Source: a virus. From it: a stretch of 45,717 nt of DNA. A program made the translations under genes and the position numbers. Positions 21,346 through 30,579 of this stretch are shown here, one piece after another. The stretch lies in IMG/VR virus record IMGVR_UViG_3300030108_000318, positions 1-45,717 of that record. One strand, written 5' to 3'. Position 1 is the first letter of the stretch; each line of letters starts with the position of its first letter. The notes under the pieces are model-generated. The model did not search any database and had not been told where the DNA came from. It was given only the letters and a program-made list of their open reading frames with translations.

Positions 21346-23007
21346 ATGAATCAAAGTAAATTTGTAAAGTATCACGTGCCATGTCCTGCATGTAATAGCA
21401 CAGATGCATGTTCAATAAATGAAGATGGTTCAGCTAAATGTTTTAGTTGTGATGCTTTTTTCCCAAAATATTCAAATGGAACAGTTATGTCTACAGAAAA
21501 TTATAATAAACCTACACCTACACCTAAAGTTTTAAATGCTCATGGAGGTATTTTTGCGAAGCTAACTGATAGAAATATTAGTAAAGAAACAGCAGAAAAA
21601 TTTGGAGTTAAAGTTGTCTATGATAGTGATGGACAGTTAGCACAACATCTTTATCCTTTTTACATAAATCATGAGCAGTGTGCTACAAAAACAAGATTTG
21701 TTAGAGACAAACGATTCTCTTTTGATGGCACAATACAAGGCTCCGGATTATTTGGACAAAATTTATTTAAAGAAGGTGGCAAATATCTTACAATTGTTGA
21801 GGGTGAGTGTGATGCTATGGCTACCTACGAATTACTTGGTAGTAAGTGGGCAGTTGTTTCTATTAAACGTGGGGCTGCTTCAGCAGTTAAAGATGTAAAA
21901 GAAAGTATTGAGTATGTCGAAAGTTTTGACAATGTTGTTATATGTTTTGACAAAGACAAGGTGGGTGAAGAGGCTGCAAAAAAAGTTGCGACAATATTAA
22001 AACCCGGCAAAGCAAAAATTGTTACGCTTCCTAATGGATATAAAGACCCTAATGATATGCTTAACAAAGGCAGACACCAAGAATTTACAAGAGCTTGGTG
22101 GGATGCACAAGTTTATACCCCAAGTGGTATTATTAGAGTAGCCGATAAGCAAAAAGAATTTCTTAATAGAGAGCAAAAACAAAGCGTTCCTTATCCTTGG
22201 GAGGGCTTGAACAAAAAATTATTAGGGCTTAGAGCAGGAGAATTAGTTACAGTTACAGGTGGCACAGGTTTAGGTAAGTCTAGCGTAACTAGAGAACTTG
22301 AGCATTGGTTGATAAAACAAACTAATGATAATGTAGGTGTTATTGCTTTGGAAGAGGATTGGAAAAGAACTGTTGATGGCATACTCTCTATTGAAGCTAA
22401 TGATAAATTATATATAGATAGTATTCGTAATGGATACACTGATAATCAATTGGTTGATATGTTTGATAAAGTTTTTTCAAACGATAGAGTTTTTATTCAT
22501 GCTCACTTTGGTGCTAATGATATTGAAGAAATATTTGCTAAGTTACGCTACCTTATTGTGGGTTGTGATTGCAAGTGGGTGGTTGTAGACCATCTACACA
22601 TGTTGGTTAGCTCAATGCTTGATGGAGATGAACGTAAAGCTATTGATAGTATCATGCACAGACTACGTAGCATGGTAGAAGAAACAGGTGCAGGGATTAT
22701 ACTTGTCTCCCACCTTAGAAGAGTTGACGGAAATAAAGGACATGAGAATGGTATTACTGTAAGTTTATCACATTTACGTGGTTCAAACAGCATAGCTCAG
22801 TTGTCTGATTGTGTAATAGCCCTTGAAAGAAACCAACAATCAGATGATGAACTAGAATCTAGGACAACTAGATTACGTGTATTAAAGTCTAGATATACTG
22901 GAGATGTGGGTAAAGCTGCATCATTAGTATATGATAAAGATACAGGAAGACTTACTGAATATGAAGATTCAGAATTATTACATGAAAGTGATGCCATTCC
23001 ATTTTAG
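21346..23007 (+). CDS. T7 gp4-type primase-helicase
   Basis: A 553-aa replisome protein. An N-terminal zinc ribbon (C13, C16, C32, C35) recognises primer sites. A TOPRIM primase domain follows (VEGECDA at 151-157; FDKDK around 201-205). A RecA-like DnaB-family helicase has Walker A GGTGLGKS (305-312), Walker B VVVDH (412-416), and the C-terminal SLSHLRGSNSIAQLSD and ALERN. It unwinds DNA and lays down primers for the polymerase next door. Start 21346 chosen for TAGGAG seven bases upstream. Confidence 0.95.
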   Translation: MNQSKFVKYHVPCPACNSTDACSINEDGSAKCFSCDAFFPKYSNGTVMSTENYNKPTPTPKVLNAHGGIFAKLTDRNISKETAEKFGVKVVYDSDGQLAQHLYPFYINHEQCATKTRFVRDKRFSFDGTIQGSGLFGQNLFKEGGKYLTIVEGECDAMATYELLGSKWAVVSIKRGAASAVKDVKESIEYVESFDNVVICFDKDKVGEEAAKKVATILKPGKAKIVTLPNGYKDPNDMLNKGRHQEFTRAWWDAQVYTPSGIIRVADKQKEFLNREQKQSVPYPWEGLNKKLLGLRAGELVTVTGGTGLGKSSVTRELEHWLIKQTNDNVGVIALEEDWKRTVDGILSIEANDKLYIDSIRNGYTDNQLVDMFDKVFSNDRVFIHAHFGANDIEEIFAKLRYLIVGCDCKWVVVDHLHMLVSSMLDGDERKAIDSIMHRLRSMVEETGAGIILVSHLRRVDGNKGHENGITVSLSHLRGSNSIAQLSDCVIALERNQQSDDELESRTTRLRVLKSRYTGDVGKAASLVYDKDTGRLTEYEDSELLHESDAIPF

Positions 23008-23015
23008 GAGGAACT

Positions 23016-24752
23016 ATGGAATTAGTATTTGACATAGAAGCTAACGGATTATTTTTCGATGCCGATAAAATTTGGTGTATTGTAGCTATAGATGAACATG
23101 ATACTATCTATTCTTTTGAGCCGGATAAAATAAAAGAAGGTATAGAATTATTACAAAAAGCTGATAAAATTATTGGACATAATATTATAGGTTATGACAT
23201 TCCATTAATTAAAAAATTATACAATGTAGATTTAGATAAAGATAAAGAAATAATTGATACTCTTGTTCTTTCAAGACTTTCTAATCCTGTAAGAGAGGGA
23301 GGTCATAGTTTAGAAAAGTGGGGCTATAGATTAGGTGGTATTCAAAAACAACAACACGAAGATTGGACAATGTTTACTCCTGAAATGTTAGTAAGATGTA
23401 AAAAGGATACAAAAATAAATAAAACATTATTTAATTATTTAAAAAAAGAATGTAGTGGATTTTCAAAAGAATCAATTTTTATTGAGCATGAAACCACAAA
23501 AATTTTACAACAACAAACAGAGAACGGATTTTTCTTTGACGAAAAAGAAGCTATGTTATTATTAAGTAAAATTAATAAAAGAAAAAGTGAAGTAGAAAAT
23601 GAAGTGCACGAAACATTTAAACCTAAATGGGTAGATGTGAAAGAGGTAAAACCTAAATTAAAAAAAGATGGCACACTCTCAAAATCAGGACTTACTGACA
23701 TCGAATACTTAGAAAGAGTTAAATCAAATAATGTTAAACCTTTTATGAGAAAAGAATTAAAAGAATTTAATTTAGGTTCTAGGCAACAAATAGGAGAATA
23801 CTTAAAAGATTTTGGTTGGAAACCTAAAAGATTTACTCCTACTGGTCAACCTATTGTTGATGAATCAACTTTAAATAAAGTAAAACATATTAAAGAAGCA
23901 GGTTTAATCGCAGAGTTTTTACTATTACAAAAGAGAGCTGCTCAAGTTTCGTCTTGGATTGATGCTCTAAATAATGATAGGGTTCATGGTTCAGTCATAT
24001 GCACTGGTGCTATCACAGGTAGAATGGCACATAGAAATCCAAACTTGGCTCAAGTACCTGCTGTTTACAGCCCTTATGGTAAAGAGTGTAGAGCATGTTG
24101 GACTGTGCCAAATAATTATAAACTTGTAGGTGTAGATGCAAGTGGTTTAGAATTAAGAATGTTAGCACACTACATGGCTGACGAGGATTATATTAATGAA
24201 ATTATCAACGGAGACATTCACACAGCTAACCAAAAATTTGCTGGACTTAAATCAAGAGATGAGGCAAAAACTTTCATCTATGCCCTCATATACGGAGCCG
24301 GAGATGAAAAAATTGGAAAAATTATTAACGGAAGCAGAGCAGATGGTAAACTCTTGCGAGAACGCTTTCTTAGTAGTTTACCAGCACTTGCAACTCTTAA
24401 AAGCAGAGTTGACATTGCATCAGAAAAAAAATTCCTCAAAGGATTAGATGGTAGAAAAATATTTGTAAGGCATAAACACGCAGCTTTAAATACTTTATTA
24501 CAAGGTGCAGGTGCTATTCTTATGAAAAAAGCATTAACTATATTAAACAGTTTACTTAAATTAAATACGATAGATTATAAATTTGTTGCTAACATACATG
24601 ATGAGTGGCAGATTGAAGTTAAAGAATCTCAGGCAGATTTTGTAGGCGAGATGGCAGTCAAAAGTATTATAGAAGCAGGTAAACATTTTAATCTTCGCTG
24701 TCCTATGGATGGTGAATACAAAATAGGAGACAATTGGAGTGAAACCCACTAA
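23016..24752 (+). CDS. Family A DNA polymerase with 3'-5' exonuclease
   Basis: A 578-aa replicative polymerase of T7 type. Exo I is D6-I-E8 (FDIEANG); exo II is around D61; the expected exo III Asp is D131, but the Tyr usually four residues before it is Arg127. The polymerase has motif A VGVDASGLEL (D374), motif B R414-x3-K418-x3-Y422 and motif C HDE (528-530). Y422 is the site equivalent to E. coli Pol I F762; Tyr there is as in T7. Starts 8 bases after the helicase with AGGAGG. Works with SSB and gp4-like helicase. Confidence 0.95.
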   Translation: MELVFDIEANGLFFDADKIWCIVAIDEHDTIYSFEPDKIKEGIELLQKADKIIGHNIIGYDIPLIKKLYNVDLDKDKEIIDTLVLSRLSNPVREGGHSLEKWGYRLGGIQKQQHEDWTMFTPEMLVRCKKDTKINKTLFNYLKKECSGFSKESIFIEHETTKILQQQTENGFFFDEKEAMLLLSKINKRKSEVENEVHETFKPKWVDVKEVKPKLKKDGTLSKSGLTDIEYLERVKSNNVKPFMRKELKEFNLGSRQQIGEYLKDFGWKPKRFTPTGQPIVDESTLNKVKHIKEAGLIAEFLLLQKRAAQVSSWIDALNNDRVHGSVICTGAITGRMAHRNPNLAQVPAVYSPYGKECRACWTVPNNYKLVGVDASGLELRMLAHYMADEDYINEIINGDIHTANQKFAGLKSRDEAKTFIYALIYGAGDEKIGKIINGSRADGKLLRERFLSSLPALATLKSRVDIASEKKFLKGLDGRKIFVRHKHAALNTLLQGAGAILMKKALTILNSLLKLNTIDYKFVANIHDEWQIEVKESQADFVGEMAVKSIIEAGKHFNLRCPMDGEYKIGDNWSETH

Positions 24753-25164
24753 AGAAAATAGAAAAAAGTTTGACATTGACCTAGAATATGGTACAATACG
24801 TGAAGAAAAAATAGCAGATATGCTAACTAATAAAAAGATTGAAGTTAAATCTGAAAAAGATTTATGGCAAAAATCCGGAAACATATGTATTGAATATGAA
24901 TCATGGGGTAAACCTTCAGGAATAAGAGCTACTGAATCTGATTATTGGTTTCATAATCTCTGTGTAGGAGAAAATGAATTTTGTACTCTTGTTTTTAAAA
25001 CAGATGTTCTTAGAACTATTGTGGATAAACTAGATACGTTTAGAACTGTAAGTGGTGGAGACCACAAAGCAAGTAAAATGTTTCTAGTAAATTTACAAAA
25101 ACTATTTTCATCAGATGTAATCAAAGCTTTTAAGGAAGCAGACAATGAAAAAGAAACTAAATAA
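24739..25164 (+). CDS. Restriction-endonuclease-like (PD-(D/E)xK) nuclease, 141 aa
   Basis: MKPTKENRKKFDIDLEYGTI followed by E22-E23-K24, E35-V-K37 and IEYESWGKPSGIRATESDYW fits a small PD-(D/E)xK nuclease: acidic residues D12/D14 upstream, the E-x-K pair, and a Gly/Ser-rich substrate loop. Such proteins act as junction resolvases or DNA-degrading nucleases in phages. Overlaps the polymerase by 14 bases and the next nuclease by 20. Confidence 0.65.
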   Translation: MKPTKENRKKFDIDLEYGTIREEKIADMLTNKKIEVKSEKDLWQKSGNICIEYESWGKPSGIRATESDYWFHNLCVGENEFCTLVFKTDVLRTIVDKLDTFRTVSGGDHKASKMFLVNLQKLFSSDVIKAFKEADNEKETK

Positions 25165-26008
25165 TTTAGTAGATGATATTTACAGCATATTAAATTCTCT
25201 AACTGAGGGAGACGAATTAAATATTTCAGAAGAAATGTTTGAAGAGTTTGGTAAAGATATGACTGATGCTCTAAGACATTGGGCTAAACCACAAAATATT
25301 GATGGTAAAGCCAAACTTAGAATGTCTAACATAGGAAGACCTGAACGAAGACTTTGGTATGATACTCATACTCAATCTGAAGTTGTAGAAAAATTACACC
25401 CAAGCACTCAAATTAAATTTTTATATGGACATTTACTTGAAGTTTTACTTTTATTTTTTGTAAAACTTTCAGGTCATAAATTAACTTCACAACAAAAACA
25501 AATAAGTATTAGTGGCATTAAAGGGCACATGGATTGCATGATAGATGGTGAAGTTGTGGATATTAAAACTGCTTCAGGATATGCCTTTAAAAAATTTAAA
25601 GAAGGAACACTAGCAGAGGATGATGCCTTTGGATACTTATCTCAATTAGCAGGGTATGAAGCTGCAGAAAAAACTAATGCAGGTGGATTTCTTGTAATGA
25701 ATAAAGAAACAGGTGAACTTACAATGTTTATTCCTGATGATATGGATAAGCCTAATATTAAATCTAAAATTAAAAAAGTAAAAAATATTATCGCATCAGA
25801 AACACCCCCTGATTTTTGTTACCAACCAGTTCCGGAGGGCAAAGCAGGTAATATGAAAATTGCTAGAGGTTGTACTTGGTGTCCTCATAAATTTGAGTGC
25901 CATAAAGATTCTAACGATGGGCAGGGTTTACGTGTATTTAATTATGCAAAAGGACCTATTTACTTTACAAAAATTGTTAGTGAACCAAACGTTGAGGAGG
26001 TTGTATGA
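25145..26008 (+). CDS. Cas4/RecB-like PD-(D/E)xK exonuclease with cysteine cluster
   Basis: A 287-aa nuclease. Motifs in order: YGHLLE (G95, E99), GHMD (D130), VVDIKTAS (D139, K141) and QLAGY (Q167, Y171), the RecB/Cas4 active site. C225, C243, C246 and C252 (in ARGCTWCPHKFEC) could hold an Fe-S cluster, as in Cas4 and AddB. Probably the 5'-3' exonuclease that recycles host DNA and processes ends in recombination. Overlaps the preceding gene by 20 bases and the next by 4. Confidence 0.85.
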   Translation: MKKKLNNLVDDIYSILNSLTEGDELNISEEMFEEFGKDMTDALRHWAKPQNIDGKAKLRMSNIGRPERRLWYDTHTQSEVVEKLHPSTQIKFLYGHLLEVLLLFFVKLSGHKLTSQQKQISISGIKGHMDCMIDGEVVDIKTASGYAFKKFKEGTLAEDDAFGYLSQLAGYEAAEKTNAGGFLVMNKETGELTMFIPDDMDKPNIKSKIKKVKNIIASETPPDFCYQPVPEGKAGNMKIARGCTWCPHKFECHKDSNDGQGLRVFNYAKGPIYFTKIVSEPNVEEVV

Positions 26009-26265
26009 ACGGAAGAAAATCAAAAGCTGTTAGAAAAAAAGCAAAAGAATTTGTTGTGGAATGGTTAAAAACTATGCTAATTGAAGAAGAACAAAAGAAA
26101 GTTTCTGTAAAAAATTATCATAAATATATGCCTAATGAAACTCATATATTTGCTAACAATAAATTTTTAGTTTCATCTTATACCCCAAGATGGTTTGAAA
26201 AGTTAATTAAACGTAAATTAAAAACTAAATCTATTGACAAAATTAAGTATTCGGATATAATATAA
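26005..26265 (+). CDS. Basic protein of unknown function, 86 aa
   Basis: MNGRKSKAVRKKAKEFVVEW opens a Lys-rich protein with MLIEEEQKKVSVKNYHKYMP and a basic end (WFEKLIKRKLKTKSIDKIKY). Lies between two nuclease genes with overlapping starts and stops (ATGA; TAATG). Probably nucleic-acid binding; no family known. Confidence 0.7.
   Translation: MNGRKSKAVRKKAKEFVVEWLKTMLIEEEQKKVSVKNYHKYMPNETHIFANNKFLVSSYTPRWFEKLIKRKLKTKSIDKIKYSDII
26234..26261 (+). promoter_or_regulatory. Possible internal promoter before endonuclease I and nrd genes
   Basis: TTGACA (26234-26239), 16 bp, TATAAT (26256-26261) inside the end of the 86-aa gene. The -10 box is only 3 bases from the endonuclease I ATG, so a transcript would start inside that gene; it would chiefly serve the DUF3310-like and nrd genes. 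The match may be chance in coding AT-rich DNA. Confidence 0.35.
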
Positions 26266-26705
26266 TGGTAGGGTTTAGAAAACCAAGGAAGATAAGACCC
26301 AAAGAAAAAGATGTTCCTAAAGGATATGATTCTAAATGGGAACATACTCTTCATTCTACTATATTAAAAGAGTGGAATCACCACTCCAACAAAGTTCCAT
26401 ATGTTGTTGAACATAATTATGAACCTGACTTTGTGAAAGTTATTAACAATATAGAATATTTACTTGAAGCAAAAGGAAGATTTTGGGATTATCAAGAGTA
26501 TAATAAATATGTTTGGATACGAAAAGCATTACAATCAAACCAAGAATTAGTATTTTTATTTTTGAGTCCTTATGCACCAATGCCACAAGCAAAACGAAGA
26601 AAAGACGGAACTAAAAGAACTCACGCTGAGTGGGCTGAAAAAAATAATTTTAAATGGTATAGTGTAGATACTTTACCTAACGAATGGAGAACAAATGGAT
26701 TATAA
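26265..26705 (+). CDS. T7 endonuclease I-like Holliday junction resolvase
   Basis: A 146-aa protein with SKWEHTLHS (E26), HNYEPDF (D55) and YLLEAKGRF (E68, K70), the catalytic set and spacing of T7 endonuclease I (E20, D55, E65, K67). It resolves branched replication and recombination intermediates before packaging. The KYVWIRKALQ helix after the active site is also typical. Overlaps both neighbours. Confidence 0.9.
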   Translation: MVGFRKPRKIRPKEKDVPKGYDSKWEHTLHSTILKEWNHHSNKVPYVVEHNYEPDFVKVINNIEYLLEAKGRFWDYQEYNKYVWIRKALQSNQELVFLFLSPYAPMPQAKRRKDGTKRTHAEWAEKNNFKWYSVDTLPNEWRTNGL

Positions 26706-26967
26706 ATTTAATGAACGAGAATTAATTTTAGAATTAAAATACTATATTAATGATACATATGGTGAGCACTATGCTTCAGATAAGTATCAAGCCACTGATG
26801 TAATCATTGATTCGGGTCATGGTGAAGGTTTTTGTATGGGCAATATTTTAAAGTATGCTAAAAGGTATGGTAATAAAGATGGTAAGAATAGAAAAGACTT
26901 GCTTAAAATATTACACTATGGTATAATTATGCTTCACATTCATGATAAGGAGTCACAGAATGATTGA
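26695..26967 (+). CDS. DUF3310-like protein (T7 gp1.7-related), 90 aa
   Basis: YQATDVIIDSGHGEGFCMGN, ILKYAKRYGNKDG and KDLLKILHYGIIML fit the DUF3310 pattern (FCxGNxxKYxxRxxxKDG...DLxKAxxY). In T7 the related gp1.7 is a nucleotide kinase, so a role in nucleotide supply is possible, in line with the nrd genes that follow. Overlaps endonuclease I by 11 bases and nrdA by 8. Confidence 0.8.
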   Translation: MDYKFNERELILELKYYINDTYGEHYASDKYQATDVIIDSGHGEGFCMGNILKYAKRYGNKDGKNRKDLLKILHYGIIMLHIHDKESQND

Positions 26968-28855
26968 AGACAAAGTGGGTATCAAGGAATACCTTGGTAT
27001 AAAAATTAATTACAGTAATGAAAGACTATTAGACAAGTTTAGTTTAGATACAATTAAAGATAGATATTTATGGGAGAATGAAACACATGCACAAGAAGCA
27101 TTCGCAAGAGCATCCGTCTTCGGAGCAACATACAAAGGTCACACAGATTTTGAATTGGCTCAAAGGCTTTATCACTACAGTTCCAATTGTTGGTTCATGT
27201 TTAGCACTCCTATACTTAGTAACGGGGGAACAAGTCGTGGGCTTCCTATTAGCTGTTTCCTTAATTATGTACCTGACAGTAGGGATGGTTTATCTGCTCA
27301 CTATGACGAGAATATTTGGTTGGCAAGTTCAGGTGGAGGTATTGGTGGATTTTGGGGAGATATTAGGAGTAACGGTATATCTACTACTCACGGCAGTCGT
27401 TCTACTGGTTCAATTCCTTTCATTCATGTCGTAGACTCACAGATGTTAGCCTTTAATCAAGGCACTACAAGACGTGGTTCTTATGCTGCTTACATGGATA
27501 TATCTCATCCGGAGATAGAAGAGTTTATTAACATGCGTAAAGAATCTGGTGGAGATATTAATCGTAAGAATCTTAATCTTCACAATGGTATTAATATTAC
27601 CAATGAATTTTTAAAAGCTGTTGAAGAAGATGCAGACTTTAGATTAATAGACCCTAAGACTAAAGAACCTACAAAAATTGTAAATGCTAGAGATTTATGG
27701 TGGCAAATTATAAATGCAAGAGCAGAAACAGGTGAGCCTTACATGATAAATATAGATACATGTAATGAAGCTTTACCCAAAGAACAAAAAGATTTAGGTT
27801 TAGAAATCAAACAGAGCAATCTTTGTTCTGAGATTACTTTACCGACTAATGAAGAACGAACAGCAGTTTGTTGTTTATCTTCTGTAAACTTAGAATACTT
27901 TGATGATTGGTCTGAAAATCCAATGTTCATTGATGATTTAATTACTATGCTTGACAACGTGCTTCAACATTATATTGATAACGCTGTTGACACCAATAAC
28001 TTAGGAGAATATAATGCAAACTTTAAAAGATTTCAAAAACATATCAAGCCCGGTAAAGAAGGTTTTGTTAAATCTGCGTACTCAGCTTACCGAGAAAGGT
28101 CGTTGGGTCTTGGTGCAATGGGATTCCATTCGTACTTACAGTCAAACAACATTCCTTTCGAGGGTATATTTGCTACGGGATTTAATCACAAAGCGTTTAA
28201 GCACATTAAAAAATATTCAACTAGAGCAACTGAAAGACTTGCTGATGAACGTGGTGAGTCACCTGATATCAGTGGTAGTGGTAAGCGTAATGCTCATCTT
28301 CTCGCTGTTGCACCTAATGCTTCTTCTAGCATCATATGTGGTGGGACATCTCCTTCGATTGAGCCATACAGGGCTAACGTTTATACGCACAAAACTTTAT
28401 CCGGTTCCTTCCAAGTCAAAAACAAATACTTAGAAGAAATATTAAATAGTAAAGGTTTAAATAAAAAAGAATTAAATGCAGTCTGGAAAGATATTGCAGG
28501 TAATGATGGCTCAGTTCAACACTTAGATATTCTTACAGATGAAGAAAAAGAAATATTTAAAACTGCAACTGAGATAGACCAAATGTGGGTTATCGAACAT
28601 GCCTCAAAAAGACAAGAGTTTATTTGTCAAGCACAGTCAGTTAATCTTTTCTTTACACTTCCAAAAGCTACAGAGCCACAAGAAATACATGATGATTATA
28701 TGCAATATGTTAATGATGTACACTGGTATGGTATGAACAAACTTAAATCTTTATATTACTTTAGAACTAATGCTGCTCGTAATGCAGAAAATGTTAATAC
28801 TAAAGTTCAACGTATTAAACTAGATGATGTTGAATGTATAGCTTGTGAGGGATAA
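26960..28855 (+). CDS. nrdA: Class Ia ribonucleotide reductase, large subunit
   Basis: A 631-aa subunit that reduces ribonucleoside diphosphates. Active-site residues: C99 (PISCFLNY), N287-x-C289-x-E291 (SNLCSEI, radical Cys), C304 (TAVCCLSSVN), glycine-rich GTSPSIEPYRANVY, and the C-terminal redox pair C626-x2-C629 (CIACEG). It lacks the N-terminal ATP-cone, so it would not be switched off by dATP, usual for phage enzymes. Start 26960 chosen for AAGGAG; a longer frame from 26942 lies in the previous gene. Confidence 0.95.
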   Translation: MIEDKVGIKEYLGIKINYSNERLLDKFSLDTIKDRYLWENETHAQEAFARASVFGATYKGHTDFELAQRLYHYSSNCWFMFSTPILSNGGTSRGLPISCFLNYVPDSRDGLSAHYDENIWLASSGGGIGGFWGDIRSNGISTTHGSRSTGSIPFIHVVDSQMLAFNQGTTRRGSYAAYMDISHPEIEEFINMRKESGGDINRKNLNLHNGINITNEFLKAVEEDADFRLIDPKTKEPTKIVNARDLWWQIINARAETGEPYMINIDTCNEALPKEQKDLGLEIKQSNLCSEITLPTNEERTAVCCLSSVNLEYFDDWSENPMFIDDLITMLDNVLQHYIDNAVDTNNLGEYNANFKRFQKHIKPGKEGFVKSAYSAYRERSLGLGAMGFHSYLQSNNIPFEGIFATGFNHKAFKHIKKYSTRATERLADERGESPDISGSGKRNAHLLAVAPNASSSIICGGTSPSIEPYRANVYTHKTLSGSFQVKNKYLEEILNSKGLNKKELNAVWKDIAGNDGSVQHLDILTDEEKEIFKTATEIDQMWVIEHASKRQEFICQAQSVNLFFTLPKATEPQEIHDDYMQYVNDVHWYGMNKLKSLYYFRTNAARNAENVNTKVQRIKLDDVECIACEG

Positions 28856-28856
28856 T

Positions 28857-29435
28857 ATGTATATAGAAAAACCAGTAAACAAAAAACCTGCTCCATTTGT
28901 TAATGTAAATCATTTTTTAACAGAAACAGAGTGTGTACAAATTAAAAACATATCTAAAAATATTGAGAAGTGGACAGGTAAAGTACATAGTAATACTGAT
29001 AAGTCAACAAAAGTTAACTCTGTGCGAGAAGTAGATGTATATCCTATACCTGCTTCGTCTGAATATAATTATCTATATGAAATAATTTTTGATGCTGTTA
29101 AGGAATGCAACAATAGTCATTTTAATTTTGACATAGCAGGAATTTTTGATAATTTACAACTACTACATTATAAAAAAGGACATCATTATGATTGGCATAC
29201 AGACATAGGTAATGGTATTTATGCAAACAGAAAAATATCTGTCTCTGTATTATTATCTAATGATTGTGATGGTGGCGAACTTGTCTTAAAACAAGGAGCA
29301 GATAGACCAATACATATGGAAGTTGGAGATATGACAATGTTTCCAAGTTATGTATTACATAAAATAACACCAGTTACTAAAGGAGAAAGATGGTCCTTAG
29401 TTACATGGATACAGGATATTAAACCATTTAGATAG
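28857..29435 (+). CDS. 2-oxoglutarate/Fe(II)-dependent dioxygenase
   Basis: A 192-aa prolyl-4-hydroxylase-like enzyme: iron ligands H114-x-D116 (YDWHTDIG) and H168 (LHKITP), with R178 (GERWSLVTW) for 2-oxoglutarate. The cupin core LLHYKKGHHYDWH ... KISVSVLLSNDCDGGELVL is complete. Substrate unknown: a protein side chain or a modified base. It sits between nrdA and nrdB, one base after nrdA. Start ATG 28857 preferred over GTG 28845 for its GAGGGA site. Confidence 0.88.
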   Translation: MYIEKPVNKKPAPFVNVNHFLTETECVQIKNISKNIEKWTGKVHSNTDKSTKVNSVREVDVYPIPASSEYNYLYEIIFDAVKECNNSHFNFDIAGIFDNLQLLHYKKGHHYDWHTDIGNGIYANRKISVSVLLSNDCDGGELVLKQGADRPIHMEVGDMTMFPSYVLHKITPVTKGERWSLVTWIQDIKPFR

Positions 29436-29443
29436 GAGTTTTT

Positions 29444-29599
29444 ATGAAGTGTTGGCATTGTGATACAGAATTAATATGGGGTGGAGACCATGATATAGAA
29501 CATGAAGATTCAGAATATAGCATGGAAACTAATTTAAGTTGTTCAAACTGTGGCTCGTTTGTCGTAGTTTATTTACCAAAAGAAGAGGAAGAAATATGA
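29444..29599 (+). CDS. Zinc-ribbon protein, 51 aa
   Basis: ATG 29444 with TAGGAG upstream gives MKCWHCDTELIWGGDHDIEH ... NLSCSNCGSFVVVYL. Two C-x2-C pairs (C3/C6, C33/C36) form a zinc ribbon. Its TGA overlaps the nrdB ATG (ATATGAG), so it is translationally coupled to nrdB. Partner unknown. Confidence 0.75.
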   Translation: MKCWHCDTELIWGGDHDIEHEDSEYSMETNLSCSNCGSFVVVYLPKEEEEI

Positions 29600-30579
29600 G
29601 TTTACTAGACACAAGAGATTATTACAAACCATTCGATAACCCTTGGATGTTTGATTATTACGTTTTACAAAATCAAATGCATTGGATGCCGGAGTCAGTG
29701 CCACTACATACAGATGTGAAAGATTGGCAAGAGTTGTCTGATAAAGAAAAAAATTTACTTACACAAATATTTAGACTGTTTACACAATCTGATGTTGATG
29801 TTGGTGCAGGTTACGTTGATAGATACATGCGTATATTTAAAAAGCCTGAAGCCCGTATGATGATGGGCTCGTTTGCTAACATGGAATCTATTCATCAACA
29901 CGCTTATAGCTTGTTGCTTGATACAGTTGGTATGCCTGAAATAGAATATAAAGCTTTTGCAGAGTATGAGGAAATGGCAGATAAACATGATTATGTGCAC
30001 AATATTAAGACTGTAAAAAAAGATAAAAAAAGTATTGCAAAAACGTTAGCAGTTTATTCAGCTTTTACCGAAGGATTACAGTTGTTTAGTAGCTTTGCAA
30101 TCTTGTTAAACTTTCCAAGGTTTGGTAAGATGAAAGGTATGGGACAAATAGTAACCTATTCTATCCGTGATGAATCTATGCACGTAGAAGCAATGACTAA
30201 ATTATTTAGAGAATTTATTCAAGAGAACATAGAGATATGGACAGATGATTTCAAAAAAGAAATATATGAAATCTGTAGACAGATGGTAGAACTAGAAGAC
30301 AAGTTTTTAGACTTAGTATTTGATATGGGAGACCTTGAAGGTCTTACCAAGAAAGATATGTATGCTTACAATAGATACATAGCTGATAGAAGATTACTTC
30401 AGCTTGGTCTTAAAACAAACTATGACCAACGAGATAATCCTTTAGAATGGTTGGATGAAGTGATGGGTGTTGAACATCAGAACTTTTTTGAAGGTCGTGC
30501 TACTTCTTACATGAAAGCAGGACTACGTGGTAGGCAAGATAAAATAAGTTTTGCAAGGATTGGTGATGAGCAAAAATAA
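29596..30579 (+). CDS. nrdB: Class Ia ribonucleotide reductase, small (radical) subunit
   Basis: A 327-aa ferritin-like subunit. Metal ligands: D66, E97 and H100 (NMESIH), the Glu of FTEGLQLF, and Glu/His of RDESMH. Y104, four residues after H100, is at the place of the E. coli tyrosyl radical Y122, so a radical-tyrosine di-iron enzyme is expected. Start ATG 29596 (MSLLDTRDYYKPFDNP) overlaps the zinc-ribbon stop; the longer in-frame extension would lie wholly inside that gene. Works with NrdA to make dNTPs. Confidence 0.95.
   Translation: MSLLDTRDYYKPFDNPWMFDYYVLQNQMHWMPESVPLHTDVKDWQELSDKEKNLLTQIFRLFTQSDVDVGAGYVDRYMRIFKKPEARMMMGSFANMESIHQHAYSLLLDTVGMPEIEYKAFAEYEEMADKHDYVHNIKTVKKDKKSIAKTLAVYSAFTEGLQLFSSFAILLNFPRFGKMKGMGQIVTYSIRDESMHVEAMTKLFREFIQENIEIWTDDFKKEIYEICRQMVELEDKFLDLVFDMGDLEGLTKKDMYAYNRYIADRRLLQLGLKTNYDQRDNPLEWLDEVMGVEHQNFFEGRATSYMKAGLRGRQDKISFARIGDEQK

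Noticed and set aside
24771-24800. Promoter-like TTGACA, 16 bp, TACAAT at the start of the small nuclease gene
   Set aside because: The bases encode the FDIDLEYGTI motif of the nuclease, so coding constraint explains them; no need for a promoter here.
27078-27434. Plus-strand 118-codon hydrophobic frame inside nrdA
   Set aside because: It is an alternative frame of nrdA, with no ribosome site; hydrophobicity arises from frame shift of the nrdA codons.
28014-28433. Plus-strand 139-codon frame inside nrdA
   Set aside because: Shadow frame of a confidently identified gene.
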